DNA of 64,000 nucleotides from Unio delphinus (Eukaryota > Mollusca > Bivalvia > Unionida > Unionidae), in assembly GCA_029339505.1 (NCBI GenBank), contig JAQISU010000058.1, positions 2,048,001 through 2,112,000 on the forward strand. Reading direction: 5' to 3'. Positions 52,631 to 64,000 of the stretch are shown here, piece by piece (the first letter of the stretch is position 1; each line of letters starts with the position of its first letter). The notes under the pieces were generated by a model. That model ran no database searches, was not told the origin of the DNA, and worked only from the letters and a program-made list of their open reading frames with translations. The translations under genes were made by a program, and so were the position numbers.

Positions 52631-52916
52631 AATTCAATTTGTTAATGGTATGTGAGGAAGTTAGAAAAAAATAGAAGTTAGTCTATAATCAAAGTCTCAT
52701 TTTACTTTTGTTTGAAGTGCGTCAAAAAGCACAACGTATTAATCAAATAACTTGTTAAATTTATAATTTATGTGAGTAAAGTAAAAAAGTGAGTGAGTGT
52801 TTTCTTTTAAGTCCGCATGTTTTGGTGCTGATAGGGATAATGTAAGTTTTTTGATCGTAGGGAGTGTTTTCCTTCACGTCCGCGCTTGTGCTATATATAA
52901 AGAAGCACTCGTCAGT

Positions 52917-53800
52917 CTGGATAATAATCAAAACTACAAAAAAATTTACACGGATGGCTCAAAAATTACAAATCCTTTTAAAACAGCTGCAGCCTGGGTC
53001 ATACCAGAACATAACATACCAATGGGCAGGCGTCTTCCTGATCAATGTTCCATTTATACAGCTGAATTTTGGGCCATCCTTGAATCATTAAAATGGATAT
53101 AAGAATACAAACCAAATAAGACACTGATTATTAGTGAATCGCTCAGCGTTCTTACTTCTATCCAAAACAACAACACCAAATCTAGAGAAAATTTCCTAAA
53201 ACAAATTCATCAGATATTAAAAATACATAAATAATCAAAATCTAGTAGTTGAGTTTATGTGGATTCCATCCCACATAGACATAAAAGGGAATGACTTAGC
53301 AGATCAAGTGGCTAAAAACAAACTCACCGAACCAAACTAAATGCCACTCAAGTATGGTCAAACTGAAATATATCATTTAATCTACTCAATGATTAATCAA
53401 AAGTGGCAGACTGATTGGGACAAAAACAAACAAGGGAGAATTTTACATAACATCATTAAGGAAGTCAATAGAAAAATCATACCACCTAGGTGCAATAGTT
53501 ATGAGCAGTCTAAAATTAATAGAATAATCTTGGGAAAAAACAAAACTGGCAAACCGTTTTGGGAAATATATAGGACCCTTTCCACATAATATTGATTGTT
53601 TCAACTGTAACATCCCTGAAGATTTATCTCATATCTTTAATAACTGTAATAAAACGCAAAAGAAAAGGAACATATTCAGATCTAAACAATTAAACATTTC
53701 TGCACCAAGTACATACCCGGAAGTAATTCAATTAACCAACAGTAACCCTCAAAATAATTCAAAATATAATAGAATTACTCAGAACAACAGGGCTCATTGA
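52917..53800 (+). mobile_element. LINE 3' fragment: RNase H domain, decayed
   Basis: KKIYTDGSKITNPFKTAAAW carries the first Asp of RNase H. SIYTAEFWAILESLKWI carries the Glu. FMWIPSHIDIKGNDLADQVA carries the C-terminal His/Asp region. The usual tail with CFNCNIPEDLSHIFNNC follows. It has several stops. The clade fits the LINE whose 5' half lies at 38440-40316. Confidence 0.85.
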
Positions 53801-55480
53801 TAAAATATAAGATTAAATAATTACATTAAGACCAAATAACTCACTAGTCCTGGACTTTAACCTAATATTTTAAAATAATCACATCCTTGCGGAATGGGAG
53901 TGTACAGGATCAGAAGGGACTCCGTTACCCCTCAAGGGGAGCCCATCTACACTACGCTGGGTATAACGCACTCATGACGATACCTGTGCAACCAAACTTA
54001 ACAGGATGTTGTAACACTCTAATGAAATCACCAGGAAAAACAAAAATAAACATTGAAATATGCTAGAAATAACAACTTATAGGACCATACAAAATTATAA
54101 AACAAGTGTCTAGGAATCCACCTCTCTTCTGTCTGCTCCTAAATCTCTCCCTATATACAGTCTCATTGACAGCATTAGTATACAACTAAACTATGCTTTA
54201 CATGTTCAGATTAGAACCACAACAACCCGGAATATCGTCTTGGTCTAAAATGTGACCATTAAAATCATAACCCGTTTTATGGCCCCAAATAGATATTATG
54301 AGGTAGTCTCAAAGTCCAAAGACTATCAGGCCCAGCGACACAATGTTGCAGTATAAAGTTATTTACTCTAAGTCAGATCCTCAAATTAATATTACTATAA
54401 GGTAGTCAAAGACCAGACTATCAGGCCCCGCAGCACAAGGCTGCATTATAAACTAAACTATAAGAACTAAGGCATATAACATGATTTAGATGGTCAATAC
54501 CTGACCATCTAGAATGACAGCAAACACTGCAATAAATTTTTTACACAATAACCTTAATTGCTTTAAATTTTTACGTTGAATAACTACCAACGCGAGAATA
54601 GGCTGTCATATGAGGTTGTATACTCTACTGTAATAACAGCACAAAGTATTCCAAATTGTTAAGGGAAAACACGGAATTGATACGACGGCAGGAGGCAACA
54701 TCAAGATGGAGGAACAACAAAAGCAAGACACCCAAGAAGGCCACAGGGACTCACCGGACGGAATGAGGGAACATCGGTTACACCCTGTAACATTCCATCA
54801 AAAAGCCTTTTTAAGGGCTATTTATACTTACAGAGTTTCCTTTTGGTTCAGAAACTCTATTCGACAATCTCGTTCTTCAAAAATCAAACTTGATCAATTT
54901 TGGCTCTCCACCATCAAAATTAACAACCCACTTAACCTGACATTGACCAACCTCCACATGTCACTTGACATACCTAGTTTACAAAATTGATAGGGAAAAC
55001 ACCAAATGTACACTCTGTACTAGACAAAATTTGGAATGTTAGGATGTTAGGAAAAAAATATAACTTGAAAGATTGACTCAATTGCACAGGTGGCTTACAC
55101 AATATTGGTATAGGGTGTCCACTAGCAACAACTGGACTCGATTTTATAAGGCTAGGGCGTGCAAGACGAACGACATCAAAGTGCCAGTTCACAGATCCTT
55201 TTCCTCCTCCTCCGCTGCCTGACTCCAACACCAGCAAATGACTAGAAGTGGAAACCATTTTCACTAGTCATCATTTGGTGCCATTGTACCTCTAGCTCTG
55301 CATCATCCGATTGGTTGATAGGGTTGAGTGCGTGGCTGTTCTATTCCCACTCACCTAGGTCTTTCATTCATGTCGATAAACAACCCAAAGTGCTTGTTAT
55401 GTTACGCGATGGGAAAAAATCTGAGACAAACCCTTCCATCTTCCAGAACTCGTATCATGATCTTGTCACCGAATTATGAA
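53801..55480. other. Non-coding stretch between two LINE tails
   Basis: Probably LINE 3' UTR and host sequence. It holds an imperfect two-copy repeat (54295-54361 and 54394-54460, sharing GGTAGTC, AGACTATCAGGCCC and ATAAA). A 94-codon frame (54706-54990) shows no recognisable domain. Confidence 0.45.
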
Positions 55481-55489
55481 ACTACACTA

Positions 55490-56560
55490 TAATTTAACCT
55501 GATGGATCAAAGGATGAAGAAAAGGCTGTTGCAGCCTTCGTTAGTGGCAAACACATAACAACAGTTCGTTTGCCAAACGATGCGTCCATGTTTTCAGCCG
55601 AAATCAGAACAATAAACCTTGCTCTGAAATTTATTGAGAATAAATGTATTTTAAATAGCATTATCGTCTGTGACTCACTATCAGTGCTTCAGTCAATACA
55701 CAATAAAACAAACTGGAAAACCCATTATTAACCATCCCCTCGTCAAAAATACCGAGCTTAGTACCTCCTACAATATAGTATAATGTTGGTTACCTAGCCA
55801 TATTGATATTAAAGCTAATGAAGAAGCAGATCACGATGCTAAAATGGCTCTATCCCAAGAACTATGATTTTAAACATCGTATTAAAAAGTACCTACGCCA
55901 GAAGTGGCAGGCATCATGGAATGATGCAGTGAATAACAAACTTCACGCCATCAAACCAACCCTGGTAGAACGGACTCCTTCCTACAGAACCTTCCGTATG
56001 GAGGAGGTAGTCATTGCAAGAATTTGAATTGGTCATACGTACATAACCCACTCTCACGCACTAAAAGGTGAAGATGAACCAGAGTGCTTTACTTCCAATG
56101 AACCATTCACTGTTAAGCACTTTATGACCGAGTGTTGCTACCTGCAACCTACGCGTGATAAGTATTATAATGTACATGACAAGAAATAGCTTTTTGATAC
56201 CATCCATTTCACTTGTATGTTCTATTTCCTGAAGGAAGTAAATCTTTATTTTAAATTATTACTTGTATGCCATCACCTAGAGCATTTTTATCTACTGTAA
56301 TTACCGCCCCTTATTTTCAACATCTTTTCAACTGTAGTCATCAACATACACCATTTACATTTCCCGTTGATTGGGAAGCTTCATAGTTTACTGTTACTAA
56401 CATCTTACCATTTCATGCTAAACTATTTGTTGTTTTTTATATCGCTTGCCGATATTAAACCTTTTAGTATTTTTAAATATGTATGCATTCAACTTACTGC
56501 ATGGCTCTAAATAGCCTAATAGTGATGGTGCGCCGTTAAAATCCAATCAATTAGTCAATC
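55490..56560 (+). mobile_element. Second LINE 3' fragment: RNase H domain and 3' UTR
   Basis: DGSKDEEKAVAAFVSGK, FSAEIRTINLALKFI and IVCDSLSVLQSIHN (RNase H) are followed by SHIDIKANEEADHDAK. A C-terminal HxH/C region follows (GHTYITHSHALKG, then CFTSNEPFTVKHFMTEC). The 3' UTR follows, ending about 56560 in an ATCAATTAGTCAATCAATC repeat. Dead copy of a related LINE. Confidence 0.8.
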
Positions 56561-59500
56561 AATCAGACGACAACAAGGGTTTACTTTTAGGAAACATAGT
56601 TCTGAGCACGCGGACACCTTGACTGAGACGACTGCTCTGAGACGACTAGACTACGATAAGAAAGGTAAGGTTAGCTTAGAAGCTAGAATTCTCTGTCACA
56701 TGGGTGGGAAAACTTTGCTCTTACACGTTAGTCTAATGGAAGGTGAGTGAAATAATTAACGTTGCAGACACTTGGTTATGCTTATCTGGAGTGTAAAAGT
56801 CGACTACGCAGGAAACAAGCTTTTTTTCTAGTGTTTTCTTACAATGATGTTTGCAGTTACAGTTTCATTCGAATAATACGATATTGAAGTAAGTGATAAT
56901 ACAATAGTTAATTAAGTACAGAAATGTTTCCTTCGAAGTACATTGTTTTCATATACCATAAATACATATTACGTCGTCAGTAGTACGTTAGTACCTTTGT
57001 ATCAGACTGAAAAGAGAAATGAAGACAGTTGTGCAGTCCAAAATATTTTCTTTATCGTATACCATATTATATAGAAAACATTTAGTCTCCTTGTTTTCGG
57101 TTAAATTCAGGTGTGTCAGGGTCTGTTAGCAGCAGTTATCAGCCTGTTTGGTTGTGATTATCATGGACGGTAAGCTAGTTAATTGCAACTAGAAGGTGGA
57201 ACATTTACGAGATCAAATTAATTAGCCCCTTTTTAAAAATGAAATAAAAAGGCAGAAATTACGTTGAAATGGATAAGAAAATGAAGAAATAAAGGGACAT
57301 ATACAGTTCTGGACCTGTACAATCAAAGAGGTTTAGCTAGAAACACAAGTTCAGAGTGAAAATTCCAAAATCAGACATGCTACATTGGTTCAGCAATATC
57401 TAGTAAAGATACCTCATCTAAAAACAAATACGCAGTTATATCTTTGTTGAAATTAAAATGAACGATCAAATATTTGTGAGTTGGAAACTAAACTCTAGTT
57501 TATTGCTCGAACAGTATTGACAATGCAGGATCAATATTACAGTCACGAACAGGAATAATGCCATGCCTGTTATTCTTTTTCACATTTGAGCAAGATGAAC
57601 ATCATTCTCTCAATAGAGGACAACTTTTTATAGCATAAATACGGAATTAATGTTCTGCAGTCTATTAGATGGACTCATTAAAATCTGAAAGTTATATAAC
57701 TCTAGATTTGGTCTAACTAAAGTTACAGTTTTCGGTCTTTGAGCTTGAGGCTGAGTCTGTTGTTTATACAAGTAACACTTTCGAGAACGCAAGACTAGAA
57801 GATGATTTCACTCAAGCTGGAGTTTGAGACTGAAATCTGTGCTTAACTAGTCACAAAGAAATTTAGGTTGTAGCACCATCCTTTGGTTGCTGATTGAACG
57901 ATAATAAAACTCAACCTCAAATCAAATGTAAAAGTTACCTAACTTTCAGCTTTGACCCCTAGAGTCGCTCTAAAATCTGATTGAATTCGACATATGCATA
58001 TAATAATAAGTAGATCTACTAAACAACGATACATATTTATTTGCTGATGCCGTCTGTAATCCGCTGGCAACTTATGTTTGATAGTACATTTCGTATTGGG
58101 AAGCATTATTGTTAGAAACGTAACGTTCCGAGTGCCGTTTTGTACTTTCATTAACCTTATATATATAATTTGATAGACAAATTGAAGGACAGGTCTCGTA
58201 TATTTGTCCGTGAGATCTGCGTGGAATTCCCCATTTTATCTAAATTATTCTCACTCTCATGAGCTCAACAGGGTAATAATTCTTCATTAAAACGGGTTGT
58301 TCTGGCTGAGGGACACGAGTAATATTTTCCCCCAGTGAAATGACTTGTATTATTTATGAGTAGTATTTATCCAGTTCATCCACTTGTGTTGTCTGAATTG
58401 TGGTCATAATTGCGAAGCAAATTGACTTGTTTAGGCTGGTCTATAGGTCGTAATAGTTACCAAATAAAATGACATGTATGGCTGGTTGATAGGTGGTAAA
58501 AATTACCAAGTAAAATGACGTGTTGGCTAATTGATTGGTGGTAATAGTTAGGAAGTACATTGACTTGTGCTGGCATACGCTGATGGACAATAATTGCCCA
58601 GTAAAATGACGTCTGCTGGCGAGGAAGGTGGACGTACAGAACAAAAATGATCACACAAAGTGCATGAATAAACTGACATATCTAGTACGATATGACATAG
58701 CACATGAATGACATGATTAATGGATATCTGATATCATGTATCATGTCATAGATATACAAATTAAATAAAACGTGCCATGCCAAGATAACAGAGACGAGAA
58801 ATACAGCATAGAGTACAACATACGGGCAATAGGTAATATATTTCTTAAGACTTGAGTTATTAGATCAGGTAAAGGTAAAGTAGTTCATTTTGAAATTTAC
58901 TTTAAATGATTTTTTTATCCATCCTATGTATTCCACTGAAAGACGCGAATATATGTCAATAAGATCAAGATTTGACTACTTATGCAGTTTGCTTATCCCG
59001 CTGTCCTCTCAACTGCAACTATTCCACTTGAAGAGAACAAGGTGACAACGGAGACAAGGAATGAAATGCAGACCAGATTGTAGGATGCAAGGGCAATTTC
59101 TTTTTAAATCTACGTGAGTAAAATGCAGCACCAGAACTTTATATCTTACCAGTAACGGTATATAAAGAATTTTTGTTGAACCGCCAGGAAACACACTTGT
59201 CATGTCATCAACATGGTCAACTGGATAATGACGCCGGGAGTCGATAACTTGTCTCCTAAAATATTTAGAGTGTACCTGATGCAGAGGCCCCTGTAAACTT
59301 TGACAATTTCGTATGCCATGAAAAACATTGCCAACTTTTATTTTGGATCTTTAACTATGCCGATAATGTCTAAAAATGCATAATGCATACGATTATTCAT
59401 TTACCAGAAATGAAATCAGACCAAAACACGTCAATCATAGATAAAGGTCAAGTACATGTTGATCTTACTGTGATATTGTCACAAATTGTAGATACACGCA

Positions 59501-59709
59501 TGCAGCGATTCTTTTAACTGAGTTTTTAAAAATATACTTTTGCTTTTTTTCCACACAGACTGCTGATATTTGCTCTTTCTTACCACGAAGTTGCATTAAT
59601 TTCCTGCTGTGTACATGGTTCATAGTTTAAGGCAATTAGGTGCCTTGTGAAACTTGCCTATTACGAATCAGCCGAAGCCTTACTGTCATGAACATTTCAA
59701 TATAAACAC

Positions 59710-60056
59710 CTCCTAATTAATAGTCATGAACTTTGCAATATAACATCTAATTAATATTGTCATGAACGTTGCAGTATAACATCTCTTAATTAATACTGCC
59801 ATGAACTTTGCAGTATAAAATCTCCTAATTAATACTGTCTTGAACTTTGCAGTATAACATCTCCTAATTAATACTGCCATGAACTTTGCAGCATAAAATC
59901 TCCTAATTAATACTGTATTGAATTTTGCAGTATAACATCTCCTAATTAATACTGTCTTGAACTTTGCAGTATAACATCTCTTAATTAATACTGTCTTGAA
60001 CTTTGCAGTATAACATCTCCTAATTAATACTGTTAGGAGCTTTGCAGTATAACATC
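59710..60056. repeat. Minisatellite, 39 bp x 9
   Basis: Units contain TAATTAATACTGTCTTGAAC and TTTGCAGTATAACATCTCC. The long frame on the minus strand is only the translated repeat. Confidence 0.9.
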
Positions 60057-61365
60057 TCCAAACAATGCACCCTCCGTTAAGACGAAAAGTAGAAACGTAC
60101 AGAGTTAAATTGTCAGACATATGGACTGTAAACTATATTTTCTTCCTCTTACTATTTATTTAAGAACCTTTCAACAACTCAGTGATGATTCATACATGCT
60201 TGCATTAAAAGCAAAGAAATATTTTGAGAAGGAATCTGTTTTTGAATGACATACGTTGCATCTTTTTCATCATACTGATCACATAACTGTATATTCAGAT
60301 AACACATTCATGAGGCAGTTCTGACGACTTAGCCAGCATGAAAAAAATATCACTATTATGAATTCTGGACAACACATAATTGTATATTCCCGACAACATA
60401 TCATTGCGTATTCTCGACAACATATACTTGTATATTGCTGACAACATGCCATTACTTATTGCCTTTATAACAAATGTGCTAATATAAGCTTTAAAGTTGA
60501 GTTTCTCATCTTTGTGGAAGGTTGCTAATCTCTCTTTCACTGCTTACGATTCCGACCCGTAGCTAAGCATTATCAACTTAGAGTGAATGAAAGTAGACTC
60601 CCGACACAGTAGAGGCTATTAAAAATCCACGAACCATCTATCTCACTTTGTGAGATGGGATCTAGGCATGCAAATGTGATTTGACACAAGATTGGCTCAT
60701 AGCTGTAATAGAACTTAACCTATTTTTCAAATCTTTCAGCTGGTTGGAGACGAGGAATACAATAACAAAGCACTTAATGTGCTGTAATGTAATGGTTAGC
60801 CAAAACTGGCGATACACGGTTGACCGATTTTCTTTTCTAACCAAGCTGCATTTTTACAATGTTTCATCTTATATTCAACATTACTTCAATGATTAATCAA
60901 CATTTTCAAAAACATATCGCTTTAACCTTGAAAACATATCGCCTTAACCTTAAGTTTGAAATGAGTATAAAACAGACTCCGTTGCAAAAAATGAAAGAAA
61001 ATACCCCCCCCCCCCCCAAAAAAAAGTTATCCCTCAGTTCCCACCAAAATCCGAACAAGAATAGATGAAACAGCGGCCTATCCCAAAATTAAAATAGACC
61101 TCCACATTACACAACTTGTTTTTTAACCATGACCATGCCTGACACAAATCAGAACTATCTTTAATCCATTAAAATGTCATTTTAGACCATTATGTGTCAA
61201 TAAGCAAAGCATATCATTCAATGTAAATTTGTGCATGTATGTCGAAATGTATAAAGCTATCTACGTACGCCATGCGGTACTACTATTATTTCAGGCCCAG
61301 TATAACATCGGCTGCCTCTAATGTGTGTCACAAATAAACAAATCTAATCTTGCCCAGAACATATT

Positions 61366-61367
<2 letters not shown>

Positions 61368-61419
<52 letters not shown>
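61368..61419. repeat. (AG)n microsatellite
   Basis: About 25 AG units. Confidence 0.95.
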
Positions 61420-61423
<4 letters not shown>

Positions 61424-61736
61424 TGATTCTTACAACATCACGAGGTACTACTACATGTGAATACATCTGCTTTTAAATGCAATTTTTTAAACCTTCAATG
61501 AACACGAAGAAAATGCATCTTTTCATGAAATATGTACCTAATTTTAATTGGAGCTCGCTTTTGGAAATAAAGACTACACCACTTGATACTACTGTTGATT
61601 TAACAGCTACGCTCTGTTATGCCGGACACGTAAGGAGCAAACGCTAACATCGTTCTAGATTATTAGTATAAACATCACTCTTTATAGTTTTGCAATAAAA
61701 ATGCTTTAATTTGTAGCATCTTTTACCACAACAATT

Positions 61737-61950
61737 AGGTGGGCGAGTGGTCTAAAGCGCTCTCCTTTACCTATCACGGCTATCTCACCTGTGTGATTCG
61801 AATCTTGGACGTGGCCAATGTGGGGATGTGAGATAGTTTAAATAATAGCTTCCCTTGGGATAGTGGTCTTCACCGGCTATTTCCTAGGTTGTTCCTTCAC
61901 CAGAGAAACTGGTCGCCACGTATATATTGGCCTCCCATCCCAAAAAACAA
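61737..61950 (+). mobile_element. tRNA-derived SINE (second type)
   Basis: The head has a tRNA-like A box (GTGGGCGAGTGGTCTAAAGCG, Ser/Leu-like) and a slightly decayed B box (GTGATTCGAATCTTGG). The SINE body follows (TGAGATAGTTTAAATAATAG, then CTTCACCAGAGAAACTGGTC). It is not a functional tRNA because the acceptor end does not close. Confidence 0.65.
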
Positions 61951-64000
61951 AATCCCCCCCCCCCCAAAAAAAAAACCAGACACAAAAACTAGTGGTATTG
62001 TTTCGTTTCATTAATATCTCATGTTATATTTAAAAGGTATATTTCCTATGTGTTCACAGCATTTGTCTCATTATATCATCACTTTTATAGAAGTCTGTTT
62101 TGAGCGGAAATCGGTTTAATCAATATCTTTTTTTGTTGTTTGTTTTGTTTTCTTCTAAACTTAATGAAGAAAGTACAGATAAGCTTTCTTTGTAGTTTAA
62201 TGTCGTTGTTTAACATTTCAAAAGAGGATAGGTATTCGCATGACACGGAGTAACAAATTTCCAATAATGCAAATAATAATTGCGGAAAATAAGATTCACA
62301 TAATGATTTTTCAGCGTTAATGCAAAATTACCATGTTAATGGTAACATTTAGAAATTTCAATCATTGTAATAATTATTGCGAAACAAGCCTTTAGATTAA
62401 ATATTTTAATTACTCAAAAAGTGTATGAATAGTTTTGGTGAAGGATCTTACACAACCATCATGTACTTAAGCTGGGATACGCCTTTCCATATATAAACCG
62501 TCCAGTTCCGCCATGTGTTTGTCGGCGTTCCAGATATGGATTTACTCTTTAGCTTTGAATTTTAAAAAACAAATGGTTGTATGAGGCATATGAATCGATT
62601 TAAACTGCAGTCACATTCAAGTAGATTCTTATTTCTTTCTCCTCAAATGGAACATGGTTTTTTTTGGACCAGTAAGTTACTTTTTATCTTTCACTCTATT
62701 AACTCAGTAGACTTTTCAGGGCATATGTCAGGGAATATTTCACATAGTAACAGTAGTTCAATACATTCACTATTTTACAGAAAGCTAAATGGGTATTTGA
62801 ATATTTGTGTACACTTTTCTTTGTAGGGGTGTAATGTACAGAACTGCGTCTGGCTATTGTGATATTGTTAAGTATAATGATACGTATCTGATACCGTGCT
62901 TTTATTATGACGTTGTTTACCATACAATAACGTATGAGTATTTCGATGGGCACGAATGCATGACCAAAAATGTAATAGCTTTTATCTGATTATTGATTAT
63001 TGGTTAGCGTGAGACGAGATGACTAAGGAAATATGCTAACGTCCTTTTGTTTTCGCAGGAAACTTTGAGGGGACATACTCACGGTATAGCTAGTCCCGAG
63101 TCTTTAAGAAGGGAGACGGAAGTGAGACTAACTGAACAGTAGGAATTGACAAGTTACGCAATAGGCTGTTTCAGACAGCAGAGAGTGGAGGAGAAAGTGA
63201 AGAAGTAGGAGAGGAATAAAGAAGTTTAGGGAAGACAGAAACTGGATCAAGTTGTATGGAAGAGGAGAAGGAATTGGAGGATATAATATAGTACACATAT
63301 GAGTAGAATACAAGGACAGGTGGAAAACTGTCTCACACTTCAAAAATATATGTTAGTATGGGTGCTGGAACGTGAGAGCTGGCGAATAGGTGCTTTATCT
63401 TAACATGTGGGGTCCCGGGATCGAAACCAAAATGACCCCCAAATATTATCTATCACGAGTAATTCTCCTTAGGCCCGTGCACAGAATAATGCTGAGTATT
63501 CTACTTTAAACACAATAATAATACACTACATATCAAGTTACGCAATAGGCTGTTACAGGGTCGAGAGGAAGAAGGGTGATTGGTGAATTATTGTCATTGA
63601 TTATTGAGTTGTATTAAATTGTTATTCATTTTGAATCTCACCTTTTTTGTGTACTCAGTAATGTAACTGTCGTCATTGCTGATTGGGGGCTCGGAGCTTT
63701 CCCTCTCTCAATCACTAATTTCACTTCCTACAAAAAACGAGCCTGGGTGGGACTTATATAGTAATTTAACTAAAATAGTGGGAGTACCCCACCCAATACT
63801 AACTACCCCACCACAATTACTAAAATATTTAGATCAATAATTTCAATACACAAAGTTTAAGTCCCTCCACTTAATCTTGCTCTTTAAAAGCCACACTTTT
63901 GCAGTAGACCATAGTTTTGAAACTCTGAAATTAATCTGAAATAGCGAAATCAAGTTGGTTACTTATTCCTTATTCCTGATTCAATAAGGAATAAGTAACC

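Larger units (their letters stand above)
40317..52917. mobile_element. Element C: decayed Polinton/adintovirus-like element
   Basis: Contains remnants of protein-primed PolB, integrase C-terminus with chromodomain, penton-like protein, pVI-like protein, major capsid protein and adenain-like protease. It also has IAP-like, zinc-knuckle and other accessory genes. Borders are approximate: they are the points where LINE sequence stops on the left and resumes on the right. I find no clear terminal inverted repeat or target duplication, so one or both ends are probably lost. Most core genes carry stops or frameshifts. Confidence 0.85.
56561..64000. other. Host non-coding stretch
   Basis: I see no gene. 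Contents are the 39-bp minisatellite, a GA repeat and one SINE (listed separately), plus degenerate blocks at 58440-58640 sharing GTAATARTTACCAAGTAAAATGAC. Short open frames (62581-62989 and others) lack domain or codon signatures. TCAAGTTACGCAATAGGCTGTT occurs in two related copies near 63150 and 63535. Confidence 0.5.

Noticed and set aside
59713..60120. A 135-aa repeat protein
   Set aside because: Translated 39-bp minisatellite, again a multiple of three.
61737..61810. A functional tRNA gene
   Set aside because: The B box is decayed and a SINE-like body follows.

Overview
This is a 64 kb piece of an animal genome, most likely a lophotrochozoan and probably a mollusc. That assignment is inferred from the AT-rich, microsatellite-dense background, tRNA-derived SINEs, Jockey/CR1-type LINE debris, a split trypsin-like gene and several Polinton (Maverick) elements. 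It is not proven. The only recognisable host gene is a secreted trypsin-type serine protease (exons at 11895-12028 and 14380-15057). The rest of the host DNA is non-coding sequence with minisatellites.

Three virus-like Polinton elements dominate. Element A (1 to about 1356) is the right end of a Polinton running off the window: the start of an integrase, a zinc-ribbon plus phospholipase-A2-like gene, and the packaging ATPase. Element B (20124-36659, 16,536 bp) is a complete copy with 197-bp terminal inverted repeats and an ACTTG target duplication. It encodes, leftward, a penton-like minor capsid protein, a membrane protein, an adenain-type protease, pX- and pVI-like basic proteins, the major capsid protein and several small proteins. 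At its right end lie a zinc protein, a large replicase, an integrase, the zinc-ribbon/PLA2 gene and the ATPase. The replicase is unusual: a divergent family-B-like polymerase fused to an SF1 helicase and a C-terminal HNH domain, instead of the usual protein-primed PolB. Element C (about 40317-52917) is a decayed Polinton of a different lineage. It carries remnants of the classical PolB, an integrase tail with chromodomain, penton, pVI, major capsid and protease genes. It also holds an intact BIR (IAP-like) gene, a zinc-knuckle gene, and two genes that end in histone-type 3' stem-loops.

Element C is flanked by LINE fragments: ORF1 plus endonuclease on the left, RNase H tails on the right. From about 56.5 kb to the end there is only non-coding host DNA with one 39-bp minisatellite, a GA repeat and a second SINE.

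The Polinton genes form a virion programme: capsid shell (major and minor jelly-roll proteins), maturation protease, small basic or membrane-active proteins, packaging ATPase, replicase and integrase. Many reading frames in B are interrupted, but most frame breaks sit exactly in homopolymer runs. Assembly error, polymerase slippage and programmed frameshifting therefore all remain possible alongside genuine decay.
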